Source: Lumbricus rubellus (Eukaryota; Annelida; Clitellata; Crassiclitellata; Lumbricidae). Taken from it: 64,000 bases of DNA. Positions 40,027 to 50,600 of this stretch are shown piece by piece. The stretch lies in contig OX243827.1 of assembly GCA_945859605.1 (NCBI GenBank), positions 124,501-188,500 of the forward strand, in the 5' to 3' direction. Made by a program: the position numbers and the translations under genes. The notes beneath the pieces were generated by a model. That model was not told where the DNA came from. It did not search any database and saw only the letters and a program-made list of their open reading frames with translations. How positions within the stretch are numbered: position 1 is the stretch's first letter; each line of letters starts with the position of its first letter.

Positions 40027-40413
40027 ATGTCTGGATACGGTCACCCAATACACAAATTTATCACCAAACGGAAGCCTCGTGTGAGTCCGATAATTTGGAT
40101 GCCTAAAGTGGTCACTCACGCTCCTGCAAGACAACGAGCAGGCGACAGATATGAGATTTTTGCTCAGCAAGCGATAACGATTGAACCAAAGACAAATATT
40201 ACAGTAGAAGTAGGCCTTGGAGTCCGAATGACCAGTGGAATGTGTCTAGTCTCTCTTAGACAGAAGTTGAAACAACTCAGACTGAGCCTTCAAGATGGTA
40301 CAGTACTAGAGGACGCAGAGGATATAATAATTACAATACAAAACAACTCCGATTCACCAGTTACTATAAACGAAAAAGACTCCATATGTTATGTTAATTA
40401 CTACGATGCATAA
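40027..40413 (+). CDS. dUTPase-fold protein, probably non-catalytic (A2)
   Basis: 128 residues with the dUTPase strand order: RYEIFAQQAITIEPKT, VGLGVRMTSGMCLVSLRQKL, DGTVLEDAEDIIITIQN, INEKDSICYV. Active-site motifs are replaced. Starts 16 bp after the pX-like gene. Confidence 0.5.
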   Translation: MSGYGHPIHKFITKRKPRVSPIIWMPKVVTHAPARQRAGDRYEIFAQQAITIEPKTNITVEVGLGVRMTSGMCLVSLRQKLKQLRLSLQDGTVLEDAEDIIITIQNNSDSPVTINEKDSICYVNYYDA

Positions 40414-40513
40414 ATTGTACGTTTTATGTTTACGTTTTATGTTTACGTTTTACGTTTACGTTTTACGTTTACGTTTTACGTTACGTTTTAAACATTATAC
40501 TTATAATAAAAAA
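40414..40513 (+). repeat. ACGTTTTACGTTT tandem repeats (A2)
   Basis: Several units of TTTACGTTTTACG between the dUTPase-fold and 299-aa genes, mirrored in B at 54481-54545. Confidence 0.85.
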
Positions 40514-41413
40514 ATGTCACTACTGAAAATTAGTGATCCTGCAAAAAGAGATTTTATTATCGAAGAGTTTTTAAAAACGAAAAAAAATATTAAACAAAAC
40601 TTTCTCTCAGAGAGAATAGACGATCTTGGACTTCAACGAGAATTAACGAAAATCTACAAACCAATAGTCGACTCTCAATCAGCAATTTCGAAAGAACAAA
40701 ACGCTTTGCTGTCGACAATAAAAGATAACTCTGCAGCAACATCACTCGCTCTAAAATCACTTCCAGATTCGTTGAAAACTATTCAATTTCCCCAGTATCC
40801 GTCTATAGAGGCGTACGATGACGCTGACCCATTAGAAGACATTAGAAGGTTAGAATTAGGAAATATTGCAGTTGAATACCTTAAAAAATATGCTTCTGAT
40901 AAAAGACTTGTGGATACAACATTCGGATTAAGATCAAGAGATGGAAAATTCTACATCGGTGACAGCGAAGCCTCAATCCAAGGAAATGATATTACAGTTG
41001 GAACCACAACTTATCAAGGAACTCCAGGATTATGGGAATTGTTAACGTTAGCTAGTCCAAACAGTTCAATTTATGATAATCGTGATCTCGAAGAATACGC
41101 CGAGATTCTAATTAAAACGAATGCCATGAGTCAGCCAAATAAACCAAACAAACCTAAATCGTCTAGAAGTGTAAAATATAAACAGATAATAAAACCCATA
41201 TGGGACGATTACATAAAGTTAAGAGGTAAAACAGGAAGCGGAATAATTACCATTCCTTCAGATCCTAACGAATTAGTAAAACAATTAGAGTTGCGAATAT
41301 ATAGCTACAAAGCGGGAAATACAGGAGTAAGAAATGAAATTGTAGGTATGACGGATGAGTTACTGAGACAGGGAGTGATATCCAAAGATGAATATAAAAA
41401 ATTGATGATCTAA
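40514..41413 (+). CDS. conserved Polinton 299-aa protein (A2)
   Basis: Start at 40514 (MSLLKISDPAKRDF), chosen because it matches P0 and B and follows TTATAATAAAAAA; the upstream in-frame Met is within the repeats. Conserved core VDTTFGLRSRDGKFYIGD and GTPGLWELLT. Function unknown. Confidence 0.65.
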   Translation: MSLLKISDPAKRDFIIEEFLKTKKNIKQNFLSERIDDLGLQRELTKIYKPIVDSQSAISKEQNALLSTIKDNSAATSLALKSLPDSLKTIQFPQYPSIEAYDDADPLEDIRRLELGNIAVEYLKKYASDKRLVDTTFGLRSRDGKFYIGDSEASIQGNDITVGTTTYQGTPGLWELLTLASPNSSIYDNRDLEEYAEILIKTNAMSQPNKPNKPKSSRSVKYKQIIKPIWDDYIKLRGKTGSGIITIPSDPNELVKQLELRIYSYKAGNTGVRNEIVGMTDELLRQGVISKDEYKKLMI

Positions 41414-41493
41414 TTAAAAATTGATGATCTAATTTAAAAATTGATGATCTAATTAAAAATTGATGATCTAATTTAAAAATTGATGATATAGAA
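41414..41493 (+). repeat. AAAAATTGATGATCTAATT tandem repeats (A2)
   Basis: About four units before the pVI-like gene, matched in B at 53468-53580 and absent from P0. Confidence 0.88.
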
Positions 41494-41838
41494 ATGCTGG
41501 TCGTTGCGAGAAGAAGTTATAAAAAAGTACACGTTGTCGGTGGAGCAGGAATATTCGATTCCATTGCAGGATTTCTCAAAAGACTACTGACATCGAATGC
41601 AGCCAAACAAATTGCGAGCACAGCTGTCAAAGAGATTGGGAGTGTTGCTAAGGATAAGGCTATCGACGTTGGAAAACGATTACTCAATAAGATACTCCCT
41701 AAAGCTCCCGTTCAGCAGCCGATAACTCAGGAAACTAAAGTCATTCTAGCTAGATTACTAGGATCGAATACAGGTGGAGCTATTAGAATTCAAGATCTAG
41801 TAAAACGCTTAAACGGAGGTGGTTTGAAAATGGCTTAA
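41494..41838 (+). CDS. pVI-like amphipathic virion protein (A2)
   Basis: 114 residues: basic leader (ARRSYKKVHVVGG), amphipathic helix (AGIFDSIAGFLKRLLTSNAA), Lys/Ala-rich helices and a C-terminus RIQDLVKRLNGGGLKMA. LNGG-G fits the (M/I/L)XGG-X adenain consensus. Proposed membrane-active protein. Confidence 0.55.
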   Translation: MLVVARRSYKKVHVVGGAGIFDSIAGFLKRLLTSNAAKQIASTAVKEIGSVAKDKAIDVGKRLLNKILPKAPVQQPITQETKVILARLLGSNTGGAIRIQDLVKRLNGGGLKMA

Positions 41839-41874
41839 ACATATTTTCTTATTTAAAAATATATGTATAATAAA

Positions 41875-43173
41875 ATGCAATCCGATATTCTAAGATTCAC
41901 AGAGCAACCATTGATCGATGAAGGTATAGAGCGATACGAATGGCACGAGTACGAACCTGTAGCGAGAACTAACCTTAACAGTTCTGGTGAAATAAGAATA
42001 AATATTGAATTACAAGACTTATACAGTCACCCAGCAGAGTCATATCTACAATTCGATGGAAGACTAATTAAAGCCGATGACACCGCATACGTTAACGCCG
42101 ATTTAGTCGCTCTTACGAATAATGGGCTTATGTATCTATTCAGTCAAATATCCTATCAGTTATCTAATCAAGAAATCGAAACGCTATTTCATCCGGGTCA
42201 AGCTACAACGATGCTCGGTTTACTTACGTATCCAAACGATTTTCAGTTGACTCAAGGCTTAAATCAGCTGTGGTATAAAGACACTGCAGCGACTGCTGTT
42301 ATTGCGGACAACCCCGGATTTGCCACTAAACAAAGCTTTCTCATTCGCAAACCAAACACTAAAGGAATGTTCAGCTTTATTGTTCCGTTGAAGCATATTT
42401 TCGGGTTTTGCGATGATTACGACAAGATTATTTACGGCTTTAAACAGACGTTGACTTTAGTTCGTAAAGCGGACGATGATGCAATATTCCGAGATAACGC
42501 TGCAGCTGCTGGAAAAGTTGCGATAAACAAAATTTCATGGTTTATTCCACACGTTATTCCTTCCGACATGGAACGAATGCAGTTGTATAAGACGATTGAA
42601 TCAAAATTAACGTTGCCAGTTGCGTATAGAGCTCGTCAATGCGACACTATAACAGTTCCTCAGTCGACAAGTTTCAGTTGGAGATTAAGCGTTAAAACTT
42701 CACCGGAGAAACCTAGATATATCATCGTTGGATTTCAGACGGACCGTAGCGGTAATCAGGAAAGTAATCCAGCACTCTTTAATCACTGCGATCTCAAGAA
42801 CATTTATGTTATGATGAATCAAGAAAGATATCCAGCTGTAGATCATAACCTATCGTTTCCTAATCAACAATTCTCCAGAGCGTACAGAGACGCGTCCTCC
42901 TTTAGTCAAAAATTCTATGGTATGGATAAGTTGATTACCCAAAGCAATATAACACCTGTAGATTATAAAGAATTATATCCGTTGTTCGTGTTCGATGTAA
43001 GCAAACAATCCGAGCGTTTGAAATCATCAGTCGTTGATATCCAGATTAAGGCTCTTTTCAATGCAGCAGTGCCAGCCGACACAGAAGCGTATGCTGTCGT
43101 AATTTCAGATAGGTTGCTGCAGTTCCAATCGGATGGGCAGAAAATGAGTGTTGTGTATGGAAAATTGATTTAA
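41875..43173 (+). CDS. major capsid protein, double jelly roll (A2)
   Basis: 432 residues from the ATG at 41875 (MQSDILRFTEQP, matching P0; a Met four codons upstream is also in frame). It matches the B copy with about three residue changes seen by eye. Known Polinton capsid blocks include LKHIFGFCDDYDKI, LTLVRKADDDAIFR, FPNQQFSR and ISDRLLQFQSDGQKMS. Forms the pseudo-hexagonal shell. Confidence 0.88.
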   Translation: MQSDILRFTEQPLIDEGIERYEWHEYEPVARTNLNSSGEIRINIELQDLYSHPAESYLQFDGRLIKADDTAYVNADLVALTNNGLMYLFSQISYQLSNQEIETLFHPGQATTMLGLLTYPNDFQLTQGLNQLWYKDTAATAVIADNPGFATKQSFLIRKPNTKGMFSFIVPLKHIFGFCDDYDKIIYGFKQTLTLVRKADDDAIFRDNAAAAGKVAINKISWFIPHVIPSDMERMQLYKTIESKLTLPVAYRARQCDTITVPQSTSFSWRLSVKTSPEKPRYIIVGFQTDRSGNQESNPALFNHCDLKNIYVMMNQERYPAVDHNLSFPNQQFSRAYRDASSFSQKFYGMDKLITQSNITPVDYKELYPLFVFDVSKQSERLKSSVVDIQIKALFNAAVPADTEAYAVVISDRLLQFQSDGQKMSVVYGKLI

Positions 43174-43189
43174 AGAATACTTATATATT

Positions 43190-43519
43190 ATGAAGCTACC
43201 AGAGCTTAGAATGTTAGCCAAGCATCACGATGTTACAGGCACTTCGCATCTCAACAAACCTCAAATGATAGCTGTACTGATTGAAAAGAATATTCTTCCG
43301 ACGGACTACAAGTCTGTGTCATATCGACATGACACGTTGGGTAGTATCAGGAAACAACCGAGAAGAGTAGATATTATAGATCGAGAGACTGGCGTTGTTA
43401 CCTCGTATCCATCGATGTATAAAGCTGCTAAGGCCTATGGTCAGAGTGCTGGTATAATAGCTTATCATAACGGAAATGTCTGGAGAGATAGATACGAAAT
43501 TAAAGTGTATGAGCGATAG
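43190..43519 (+). CDS. SAP/Rho-N plus NUMOD-like small protein (A2)
   Basis: 109 residues. The N-terminus (MKLPELRMLAKHHDVTG, KPQMIAVLIEKN) is SAP/Rho-N-like. The C-terminus (IIDRETGVVTSYPSMYKAAKAYG, then IIAYHNGNVWRDRYEIKV) resembles NUMOD1-type DNA-binding repeats found beside homing endonucleases. Likely DNA-binding, possibly regulatory. Confidence 0.6.
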   Translation: MKLPELRMLAKHHDVTGTSHLNKPQMIAVLIEKNILPTDYKSVSYRHDTLGSIRKQPRRVDIIDRETGVVTSYPSMYKAAKAYGQSAGIIAYHNGNVWRDRYEIKVYER

Positions 43520-43592
43520 ATAAGTGGATCTTCGATCTCACAGATAAGTGGATCTTCGATCTCACAGATAAGTGGATCTTCGATCTCACATG
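43517..43592 (+). repeat. 24-bp tandem repeat upstream of polB (A2)
   Basis: Three copies containing GTGGATCTTCGATCTCACA. Two copies occur at the matching place in B (51330-51375), and variants are inside the pX-like genes. Confidence 0.9.
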
Positions 43593-43620
43593 TTTTAATA
43601 TTTTTGCGTGGTAAGATAAA

Positions 43621-44613
43621 ATGGATTTAAAGAAAAGTAGTTTAAGAAACATGAACCATGTTGAACACTTGCTCGACTCATCGGTTCCTGACATTAAGGT
43701 TCCTACGCTTACTCCCACACCTGGTAAATACAAACCAGTAGCGCCTAAGAGAAAATACAAAAATAAGCTTAGATCTAAATTGAATGATTTTGCGGATTGG
43801 TTACTTAGTTATGTGCCTGAACAAGACAATAAAGTCGTTAACGAAAAACTCGAATCGTTGAAGTCAACTGTTTCTAGGATATTCGATAAAACTAAAATTC
43901 GAGAAACGGCGTCGGCTATTAAAGGATTTACCAAGCAATATAGAATAGATGGAATTAATGGAATGGATGCCTCGTCGTTTCTTAATTTCGTCAGACCGCA
44001 GGTAGTACATCTGTTGTCGAGTAATCGTCAGACAAAGACTAATTTGGTTCTTACTTGTACTATGGAACGAGTAGATATGAAATCTGGAATAGTGACTTCT
44101 GAGGATATACCATTCGTTTCCGAGGCAGAAGTTATTTTAGAAGCAACCGACTTGAATGAAATATACAGCAGAAAGAAAGATAAAATCATGGAGTCTATTG
44201 CTAGTTTTCAGATGCAAGGAAGTAATTGGAGATTTAAAGCGGTTGTAAAATTAGATATAAATACGGTAAAATATACACCCTTAAGAGGTAGTTCTTACAT
44301 TCCGCTTCCCAGCTTCTTAGCTAATAAAAAGGCAATCATCAACATGAAAAACCACGACGAAGAATGCTTCAAATGGTGTATCACTAGAGCTTTGAATCCG
44401 GTTGTAAAAAATCCGGAAAAAATAACGAAAGCTTTGAAAGAACAATCGAAAAAACTTAATTGGAGTGGTATTGAGTTTCCGGTTGCTGTTGATGCTAATG
44501 TGATAGGTAGGTTCGAGAGAAATAATAATATTAATGTTAATGTATTCGGTTATGAAAAAGAAGTATACCCGCTAGTAGATGTAAAATTAATTCTTTGGGA
44601 ATTTTTTCATTGA
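43621..44613 (+). pseudogene. polB: family B DNA polymerase, N-terminal 318 residues only (A2)
   Basis: Matches the N-terminus of the B polymerase from the start (MDLKKSSLRNMNHVEHLL) through NVFGYEKEVYPL and then diverges into 12 unrelated codons and a stop. The catalytic parts are absent. It overlaps the N-terminal-less A1 polymerase by about 185 residues. Confidence 0.9.
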
Positions 44614-44734
44614 AGAAACAATTAGCTAATAAATGAGTTTAAATGGTGCTAAAGGATTTTCTGGGATTTTTTCATTGAAGAAAAAAGCCAGTTAAAATAG
44701 GGTTTAAACCAGTTAAATTCTTAGTCTTTTTAAT
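44614..44734. other. junction between A2 and B
   Basis: Two copies of TTTTTTCATTGAAGAAA separated by about 60 bp and a stretch like that at 34475-34515 (TTGAAGAAACAATTAGCTA). Not coding. It leads into the left terminal repeat of B. Confidence 0.5.
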
Positions 44735-44967
44735 TTTCTGAGGGTCTTTTATTATTTCCTGAGGGGGTACGGTGGATAGCGCGCTGGGCTGTCAACCAAG
44801 AGGTCGGGGGTTCAATTCCCCGCCGGGGCAGAAATTTGTTACGAGATTTCTGTTCCACAAGCCGACTCAGCTATGATGAGTACACGGTCAGTGGATGATG
44901 AGACGGTGAGGGAGAGGATTGGCCACCGCCCTTTGGAAGTCTTTTATTATTTCGATCAGCAAGGAAA

Positions 44968-46041
44968 TTAAGGTCGTAAGAATACTGCCGAAAAGTCTCT
45001 AGCGAATATATTTAGTGCGATGTGTGAATAAACGAATATCTCGAGAAAATCGGTGTTGGTTACAAAAACTATGCTACAACCGGTTGAATTGTTATGCGCA
45101 GCTCCCGTACCCCCTCCGCCCGCAATTTGCATGTAATTCGCTCCATTTTTATACAGGTAGACGTTACCATGAGCGGTACTAGTGTCACAAAATTCTATAT
45201 ACGTCGAAACCAAATAGTATCCGGCTTTTCCGGGAGTGACACGAGTCAGTCTCGTACTTATGCCAGCATCGGTTTGGAATCTTACACTATCGAAAGAAAC
45301 TCTTGTGTGAGTTTTAGCGTCTATGGCTTGACGAGTTAAAGAATGAATGCTAAGCGCGGGACCGATTGTGATAGAATCTACATACTGCTTCGTAGCTGCA
45401 TCGCTGGCGCTGTTGGGATTGTGTAGACCTGTAATGTAACCATCATGCATAAAGATGGTTGTATGCACATTTATTTGAGATGAAATATTGTATTGTGTCG
45501 ACTTAACCATCTCTAACATGATTTCATTGTTTATTCTAAAACGAAATCCATCCATCGATTGTAATGTAATAGGATTGTTTAACGAACATTGTAGTTTATT
45601 TCGTATACTACCTAAGAAAATAGTGAATTCTTTATTATCTCCTCTCAAGTCCTTACAACCCATTGAACGCAGACGATCGGAGCCAACGTTTAAGATTAGA
45701 TCACCAGTCATGGTATCACCAGTTTTAGACACCTTCAATGTAACTTGTTCATTAACGTATTTCTTATTCGTCAAATGATTATCGTTGGATGGAGAATCGT
45801 CGTGATTCGTTATCAAATCAATGGCTTGACCCCAACTTAAAGCCTCATCCATTGCTGCTGTCAAAGGTTTCGTTGTTGGTAGTCCTTTAATTTTGTGACC
45901 ACCCATTTTTAAATTTCCAGTCGCGATGTTTGCTCCATCCAATCGAAGAAAACTCTCATTTATTTGACTAAGAGTAACACCTCCAGCGATTACTCTTTGT
46001 GATGAACTAACATCGGTGTGACCGAATTTATCGACAGGCAT
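44968..46041 (-). CDS. fibre-like protein with C1q-type head (B)
   Basis: 357 residues: shared anchor (MPVDKFGHTD), tail-fibre-like shaft (SKTGDTMTGDLILNVGSD, DAATKQYVD) and C1q/TNF-like head (VTPGKAGYYLVSTYIEF, NVYLYKNGANY, FARDFSAVFLRP). Compared with A1 27336-28409 the head and the region before it hold most of the differences, which suits a receptor-binding domain. TATATAAAATG abuts the start. Confidence 0.7.
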   Translation of the reverse strand: MPVDKFGHTDVSSSQRVIAGGVTLSQINESFLRLDGANIATGNLKMGGHKIKGLPTTKPLTAAMDEALSWGQAIDLITNHDDSPSNDNHLTNKKYVNEQVTLKVSKTGDTMTGDLILNVGSDRLRSMGCKDLRGDNKEFTIFLGSIRNKLQCSLNNPITLQSMDGFRFRINNEIMLEMVKSTQYNISSQINVHTTIFMHDGYITGLHNPNSASDAATKQYVDSITIGPALSIHSLTRQAIDAKTHTRVSFDSVRFQTDAGISTRLTRVTPGKAGYYLVSTYIEFCDTSTAHGNVYLYKNGANYMQIAGGGGTGAAHNNSTGCSIVFVTNTDFLEIFVYSHIALNIFARDFSAVFLRP

Positions 46042-46071
46042 TTTATATATAATAATAATTTTTAATGCAGA

Positions 46072-47169
46072 TTAGTCATCGTATACATATAATTGCAATA
46101 CCTGAATCCCTCGTAGATCATTACCTCTTGTCTCTACTGCAACTCTATAATATTGATACGCATTCGTAGTAGAAATATTAAAAAATGTCGGAACAGCCTC
46201 TGAAGTAGTCCCATATGCATGTAAGTGTGCAAACACTGCTCCATCATTGCTAGCGTCAAAATAAAAGAGAGATGCAGATACTGTTTTCAACGCAATTCTC
46301 CAAATTTTAACTGGCTCAGGACATTTAATTTGTAACCAAGGAATCATATTATCTTCACCTGAATTCCAAGCTGCGTTAACATCGTCCTTGAGATTAGTAA
46401 AAGCATGGTAGGCTTTGCTTCCGGCCAAACAAGAACTGGCACTAACAACGAATCCTGTCACACTTACATCAGCTTCCAAGGGAGGAATATACCCAACACG
46501 GCACTTTTTCAGAGATTTGTCGACGTAATTCTTTGTAGCAGCATCTTGAGCTAAAAGAGGATCGCTTAAATCGTTGATATTATTACTATTCATTAGGATA
46601 TTTTGGTAAACGTCGATTTTTCGATCGTTAGGCGCTCTACCGATTCTCATTATATTTTCTACACCCATTTTGCACAGTAATCCATCCGTCGATTGTAATG
46701 TAATAGGATTGTTTAACGAACATTGTAGTTTATTTCGTATACTACCTAAGAAAATAGTGAATTCTTTATTTTCTCCTCTCAAGTCCTTACAACCCATTGA
46801 ACGCAGACGATCGGAGCCAACGTTTAAGAACAAGTCGCCAGCCATTGTATCACCAGTCTTAGACACCTTCGATGCATCAACGTATTTCTTATTCGTCAAA
46901 TGATTATCGTTGGACGGAGAGTCATCGTGATTCGTTATCAAATCAATGGCTTGCCCCCTACTTAAAGCTTCATCCATTCCGGCAGTCGAAGTATTCGTTA
47001 CTGGGAGACCTTTTATCACATGTCCATTCATTTTTAAATTTCCAGTCGGCAGATTTGCTCCATCACATCGAAGAAAATTAGCATTTATTTGACTAAGAGT
47101 TACACCTCCAGCGATTACTCTTCGTGATGTTCCTCCAAAATCGGTGTGACCAAATTTATCGACAGGCAT
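46072..47169 (-). CDS. fibre-like protein with discoidin-type head (B)
   Basis: 365 residues from the ATG at 47169 (MPVDKFGHTDFGG; upstream Met ignored as in the paralogues). Same anchor and shaft as its neighbour, an extra shaft unit (NDLSDPLLAQDAATKNYVD), then a F5/8 type C-like domain (AYHAFTNLKDDVNAAW, WLQIKCPEPVKIWRIALK, AYQYYRVAVE). Predicted carbohydrate-binding receptor ligand. Confidence 0.7.
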   Translation of the reverse strand: MPVDKFGHTDFGGTSRRVIAGGVTLSQINANFLRCDGANLPTGNLKMNGHVIKGLPVTNTSTAGMDEALSRGQAIDLITNHDDSPSNDNHLTNKKYVDASKVSKTGDTMAGDLFLNVGSDRLRSMGCKDLRGENKEFTIFLGSIRNKLQCSLNNPITLQSTDGLLCKMGVENIMRIGRAPNDRKIDVYQNILMNSNNINDLSDPLLAQDAATKNYVDKSLKKCRVGYIPPLEADVSVTGFVVSASSCLAGSKAYHAFTNLKDDVNAAWNSGEDNMIPWLQIKCPEPVKIWRIALKTVSASLFYFDASNDGAVFAHLHAYGTTSEAVPTFFNISTTNAYQYYRVAVETRGNDLRGIQVLQLYVYDD

Positions 47170-47197
47170 TTTATATATATCTATATAATAATAATTT

Positions 47198-47620
47198 TTA
47201 ATGCAAGCCATTTATAACTTCTTGAAAATTCATTCCATCACCCACCATCTTCGTCACATACAGACACAAATGACCACAAAATACTTCGTTATCGGGTTGT
47301 ATTCGCTCGCTGTTATATAACACTGGACGGCGTAAATACTTTATCAGTTCCAGAGGGGGAGGAAGGCCGTAACTATCGAAATATATTTTCTCATTACCGC
47401 TCTTTAAGAAAGCGCACCAATGCTGACCGGTTCCTTTAGAATCGTCTAGATTCAATATCCCACATTCAATCCGTCTAGGTTTATTCGGCAGCTCGTCTCG
47501 CACGAAAACGCCTCTAAAATTCGGAATATTCAGCTTCTTCGCGGCATCCAATAATTCAAAATTCGTTAACGGATGATTCGGTAGCACTACTCCACAAACA
47601 TCGATTTGTTTGACGCTCAT
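47198..47620 (-). CDS. adenain-like cysteine protease (B)
   Basis: 140 residues. His in GTGQHWCAF, acidic residue in IYFDSYG, Cys in NEVFCGHLCLYV, matching family C5. Expected to cut the pVI-like and pX-like precursors. Starts 17 bp after the polymerase stop. Confidence 0.88.
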   Translation of the reverse strand: MSVKQIDVCGVVLPNHPLTNFELLDAAKKLNIPNFRGVFVRDELPNKPRRIECGILNLDDSKGTGQHWCAFLKSGNEKIYFDSYGLPPPLELIKYLRRPVLYNSERIQPDNEVFCGHLCLYVTKMVGDGMNFQEVINGLH

Positions 47621-47636
47621 TTATTTAATATAAACA

Positions 47637-50600
47637 TTAATTAAAAATTTTCAACGAGTAGTGACCATATGCCAAAGTATGAATTCCATCCTCCATTATT
47701 ACCCGTTTATCGTCATCTGCAGATAATGCAACTTTATTAATTTCTTCTGTATAAATATCGTGATGATAAGATCTAATAACATTCATCGTTCGTTGTTGTT
47801 CTTTTTTAGTAAATAAGCAGTTTCTATAATCTTCGTGAGTAATAGTTTTCTGGACAACATTCTTCTTAATACCTTTACATTTCTTGTGCTCATCTCCAGC
47901 AGCCATCTTATAAGAATACAACTTTGCTCTGAGTCCAATAAATTCTTTTATCTGTTTCCCACTAGCTTCATCCTTGAACATTCCAATAACTTTTTTATTT
48001 ACTCCAACCTCAATACCAGATGGATGATCTCTCGGGTATTCACTCGTGTCGAATCGAGCTTTAATATCTTCTGCGATATCTGAGTAAAAGTCTTCAGTTT
48101 TAATTTCGTATGTCAAAGAATCTGTATCGGTAAATAATAATTTAGCTCTATTTCCGTATTTATCCTTGATGTAATTGTAATGAAATTCATACATCAACGT
48201 TTTGCTCAAGTCTAATATACACATGCCAAGATAGATAGGTTTATTATAGTACAATTTAGTTTTTTTCATGTGAACGGCTATTAGATTTTCATCGAAAATA
48301 GTACATCTATCGTAATTAGGTTTAGCGGCTAGTTCAATAGCCCTCTCCTCCTGACACACTAACTCTACATCAACACGATTTTCAATGTTCTCACAAGTTT
48401 TTCCAAAGACACTGTTATTCATTAACTTGAAAAAGTCTTTCTCAAAGTCATTAGTAGCTTTCGTTCTAAGAGCTGTATTTAAATCGATATACTTTTTCAA
48501 CCAATCACTTTCCTCGAATAGTATACCTCTATGCACCTTTGTTATTTTCAGACCTAAGCTCTCGTACAGCTTCAGATTATCATAGTGTAGCACATACTTC
48601 TTTTTATCGTTTAAGTTTGGAATTAACTTTTTGACTTTGTCAATCTCAATGCTTTCAGGAGCTAACGGAAAATCGTTATGCAGGTCGTGTAACTCTTTAG
48701 GATATTCCAAATCAACTTCCAATATGCATGGAATACTTCTCCAATTATTTAATTCATCTTCGTTCATCCATTTGAACCCGTGAGTAGGTAAAGGTTTGAT
48801 CATAGCCCATCCATATAGATTATTCGCATCCAGGTAAGTGATAAATGTAGAATTTTCGTTACTATTGAAATCGCTCATATATTTATTATTCGCTTTCCCG
48901 TAACGATTTGATATTGTGCTCACTCCTCCTCTCATCCCTTGCCTAAGCATCAGAATCATATCATAATCATTCAATAACTCCAATTTCACGCCTGTCAATT
49001 TTAAAGCGGCATCCCAGGCTAAGCCAGGAGATGTATAATACCATGCAGGGTCAAGCGTATAGTTCTTCATACACACATCTCTAAAGTTTTCGAAAACATC
49101 GGCAAGCAACAGAACATCCGAAACGTTGTATAAATCGTGATATTCTCTGAATGTTTTGCATCCAAATTCCTTCCATACCGTTTTTGCATGCTCGTAGTCT
49201 TCATCGCTAATATTCGAATCATTTAGCTTAGAATAGAAAGCGGATTTTGGTGGTAGTTCTGTTTCATTAAAGGTAGTAAATGAATCGACGTAGTCATAAG
49301 GATATATGCCTTTTCTTAGCAAAAGATCGAGCTTCTTTCCAGTATATCGTTTCCCAATATTTTTACACTGGTCTTTGCTTAGGTTCCTCGATAAAGCATC
49401 AAGACTAGAAGCCATAAATTTAAAACTGTCGATAAAACGCAGTTGTCGCTTGACGGTAATCTCTTTTCCCTCTTTATTTACAAACTTATCAACAACGACC
49501 TCTCTGCTAAAAGATATATACTTTTCCTCGTTATTAGGTATGCAATTAATTTTCTCTCCATTATTACCTCTCAGTTTCTTAATGAACAGATGACAATCGT
49601 ACCCGGAAAGATTATGAAACACTACAGGAAAAAACTTGGGGATTTTATAGTCTAAATTACAAATGTTATGAGCAGCCCCTCTAAATTTACCGCTAAGATG
49701 ACAGTGATCTCTCACTCGGTCTTCGCCCAACGGTTTTTCACAGATATGGCATATAGTAGCTCCATCAAAACACTTCTTGTCCTCTTCTGTAAATATCATC
49801 TTCTTAGGGAATTTAAATTGATTATATATTTGTTTTATATTCTCTTCTAGTTTATCTACAAATATTTGACCAACATCATCATCTTCGCTTTCAGCCGTAA
49901 ACGTCACAGGATCTTGAGAATATACACTATCGTCGAAACATTTTATGTGGTAACAAAAGGAGCTAGGAATATGCTTTTGATATTTATTAGTGTACGACAA
50001 CTCTGGATTTGGTTGGCATGTATCGATCGGTTTTACAAAAGACTCAAAATCTGCGTAGACTATAAACGGAACCCTCATAGAATTGTTATAATTTTTAAAA
50101 CTTAACATAGTTCCTGGTTCTGGCATTTCTATTTTTTGTGCGTTATGTTGAGAGCAGTACTCATTATGGTTGTTAAGCGCTCCTGGCGTTGTGAAACCAT
50201 TCATACACCTTTTACAATAATACATCGAATTAGTCCGAAATCTCATCAATCGGTTAAAATTCTTTATCCAGCAATAATGTTTCCGTTCTCCGTTGGAAAT
50301 AAGCAATAGATCTACACAAATATTGCTTTCACAGTTAGACAGATAAAGCGGATAGACATGTTTTTCGTAACCAAATATATTAACACTAATATTATTATTT
50401 CTCTCGAATTTACCTATCACATTAGCATCAGCAGCAACTGGAAACTCAATGCCACTCCAATTAAGTTTTTTCGATTGTTCTGTCAAAGCTTTCGTTATTT
50501 TTTCCGGATGAACATCCACCGGATTCAAAGCTCTAGTGATGCACCATTTGAAGCATTCTTCGTCGTGGTTTTTCATGTTGATGATTGCCTTTTTATTAGC

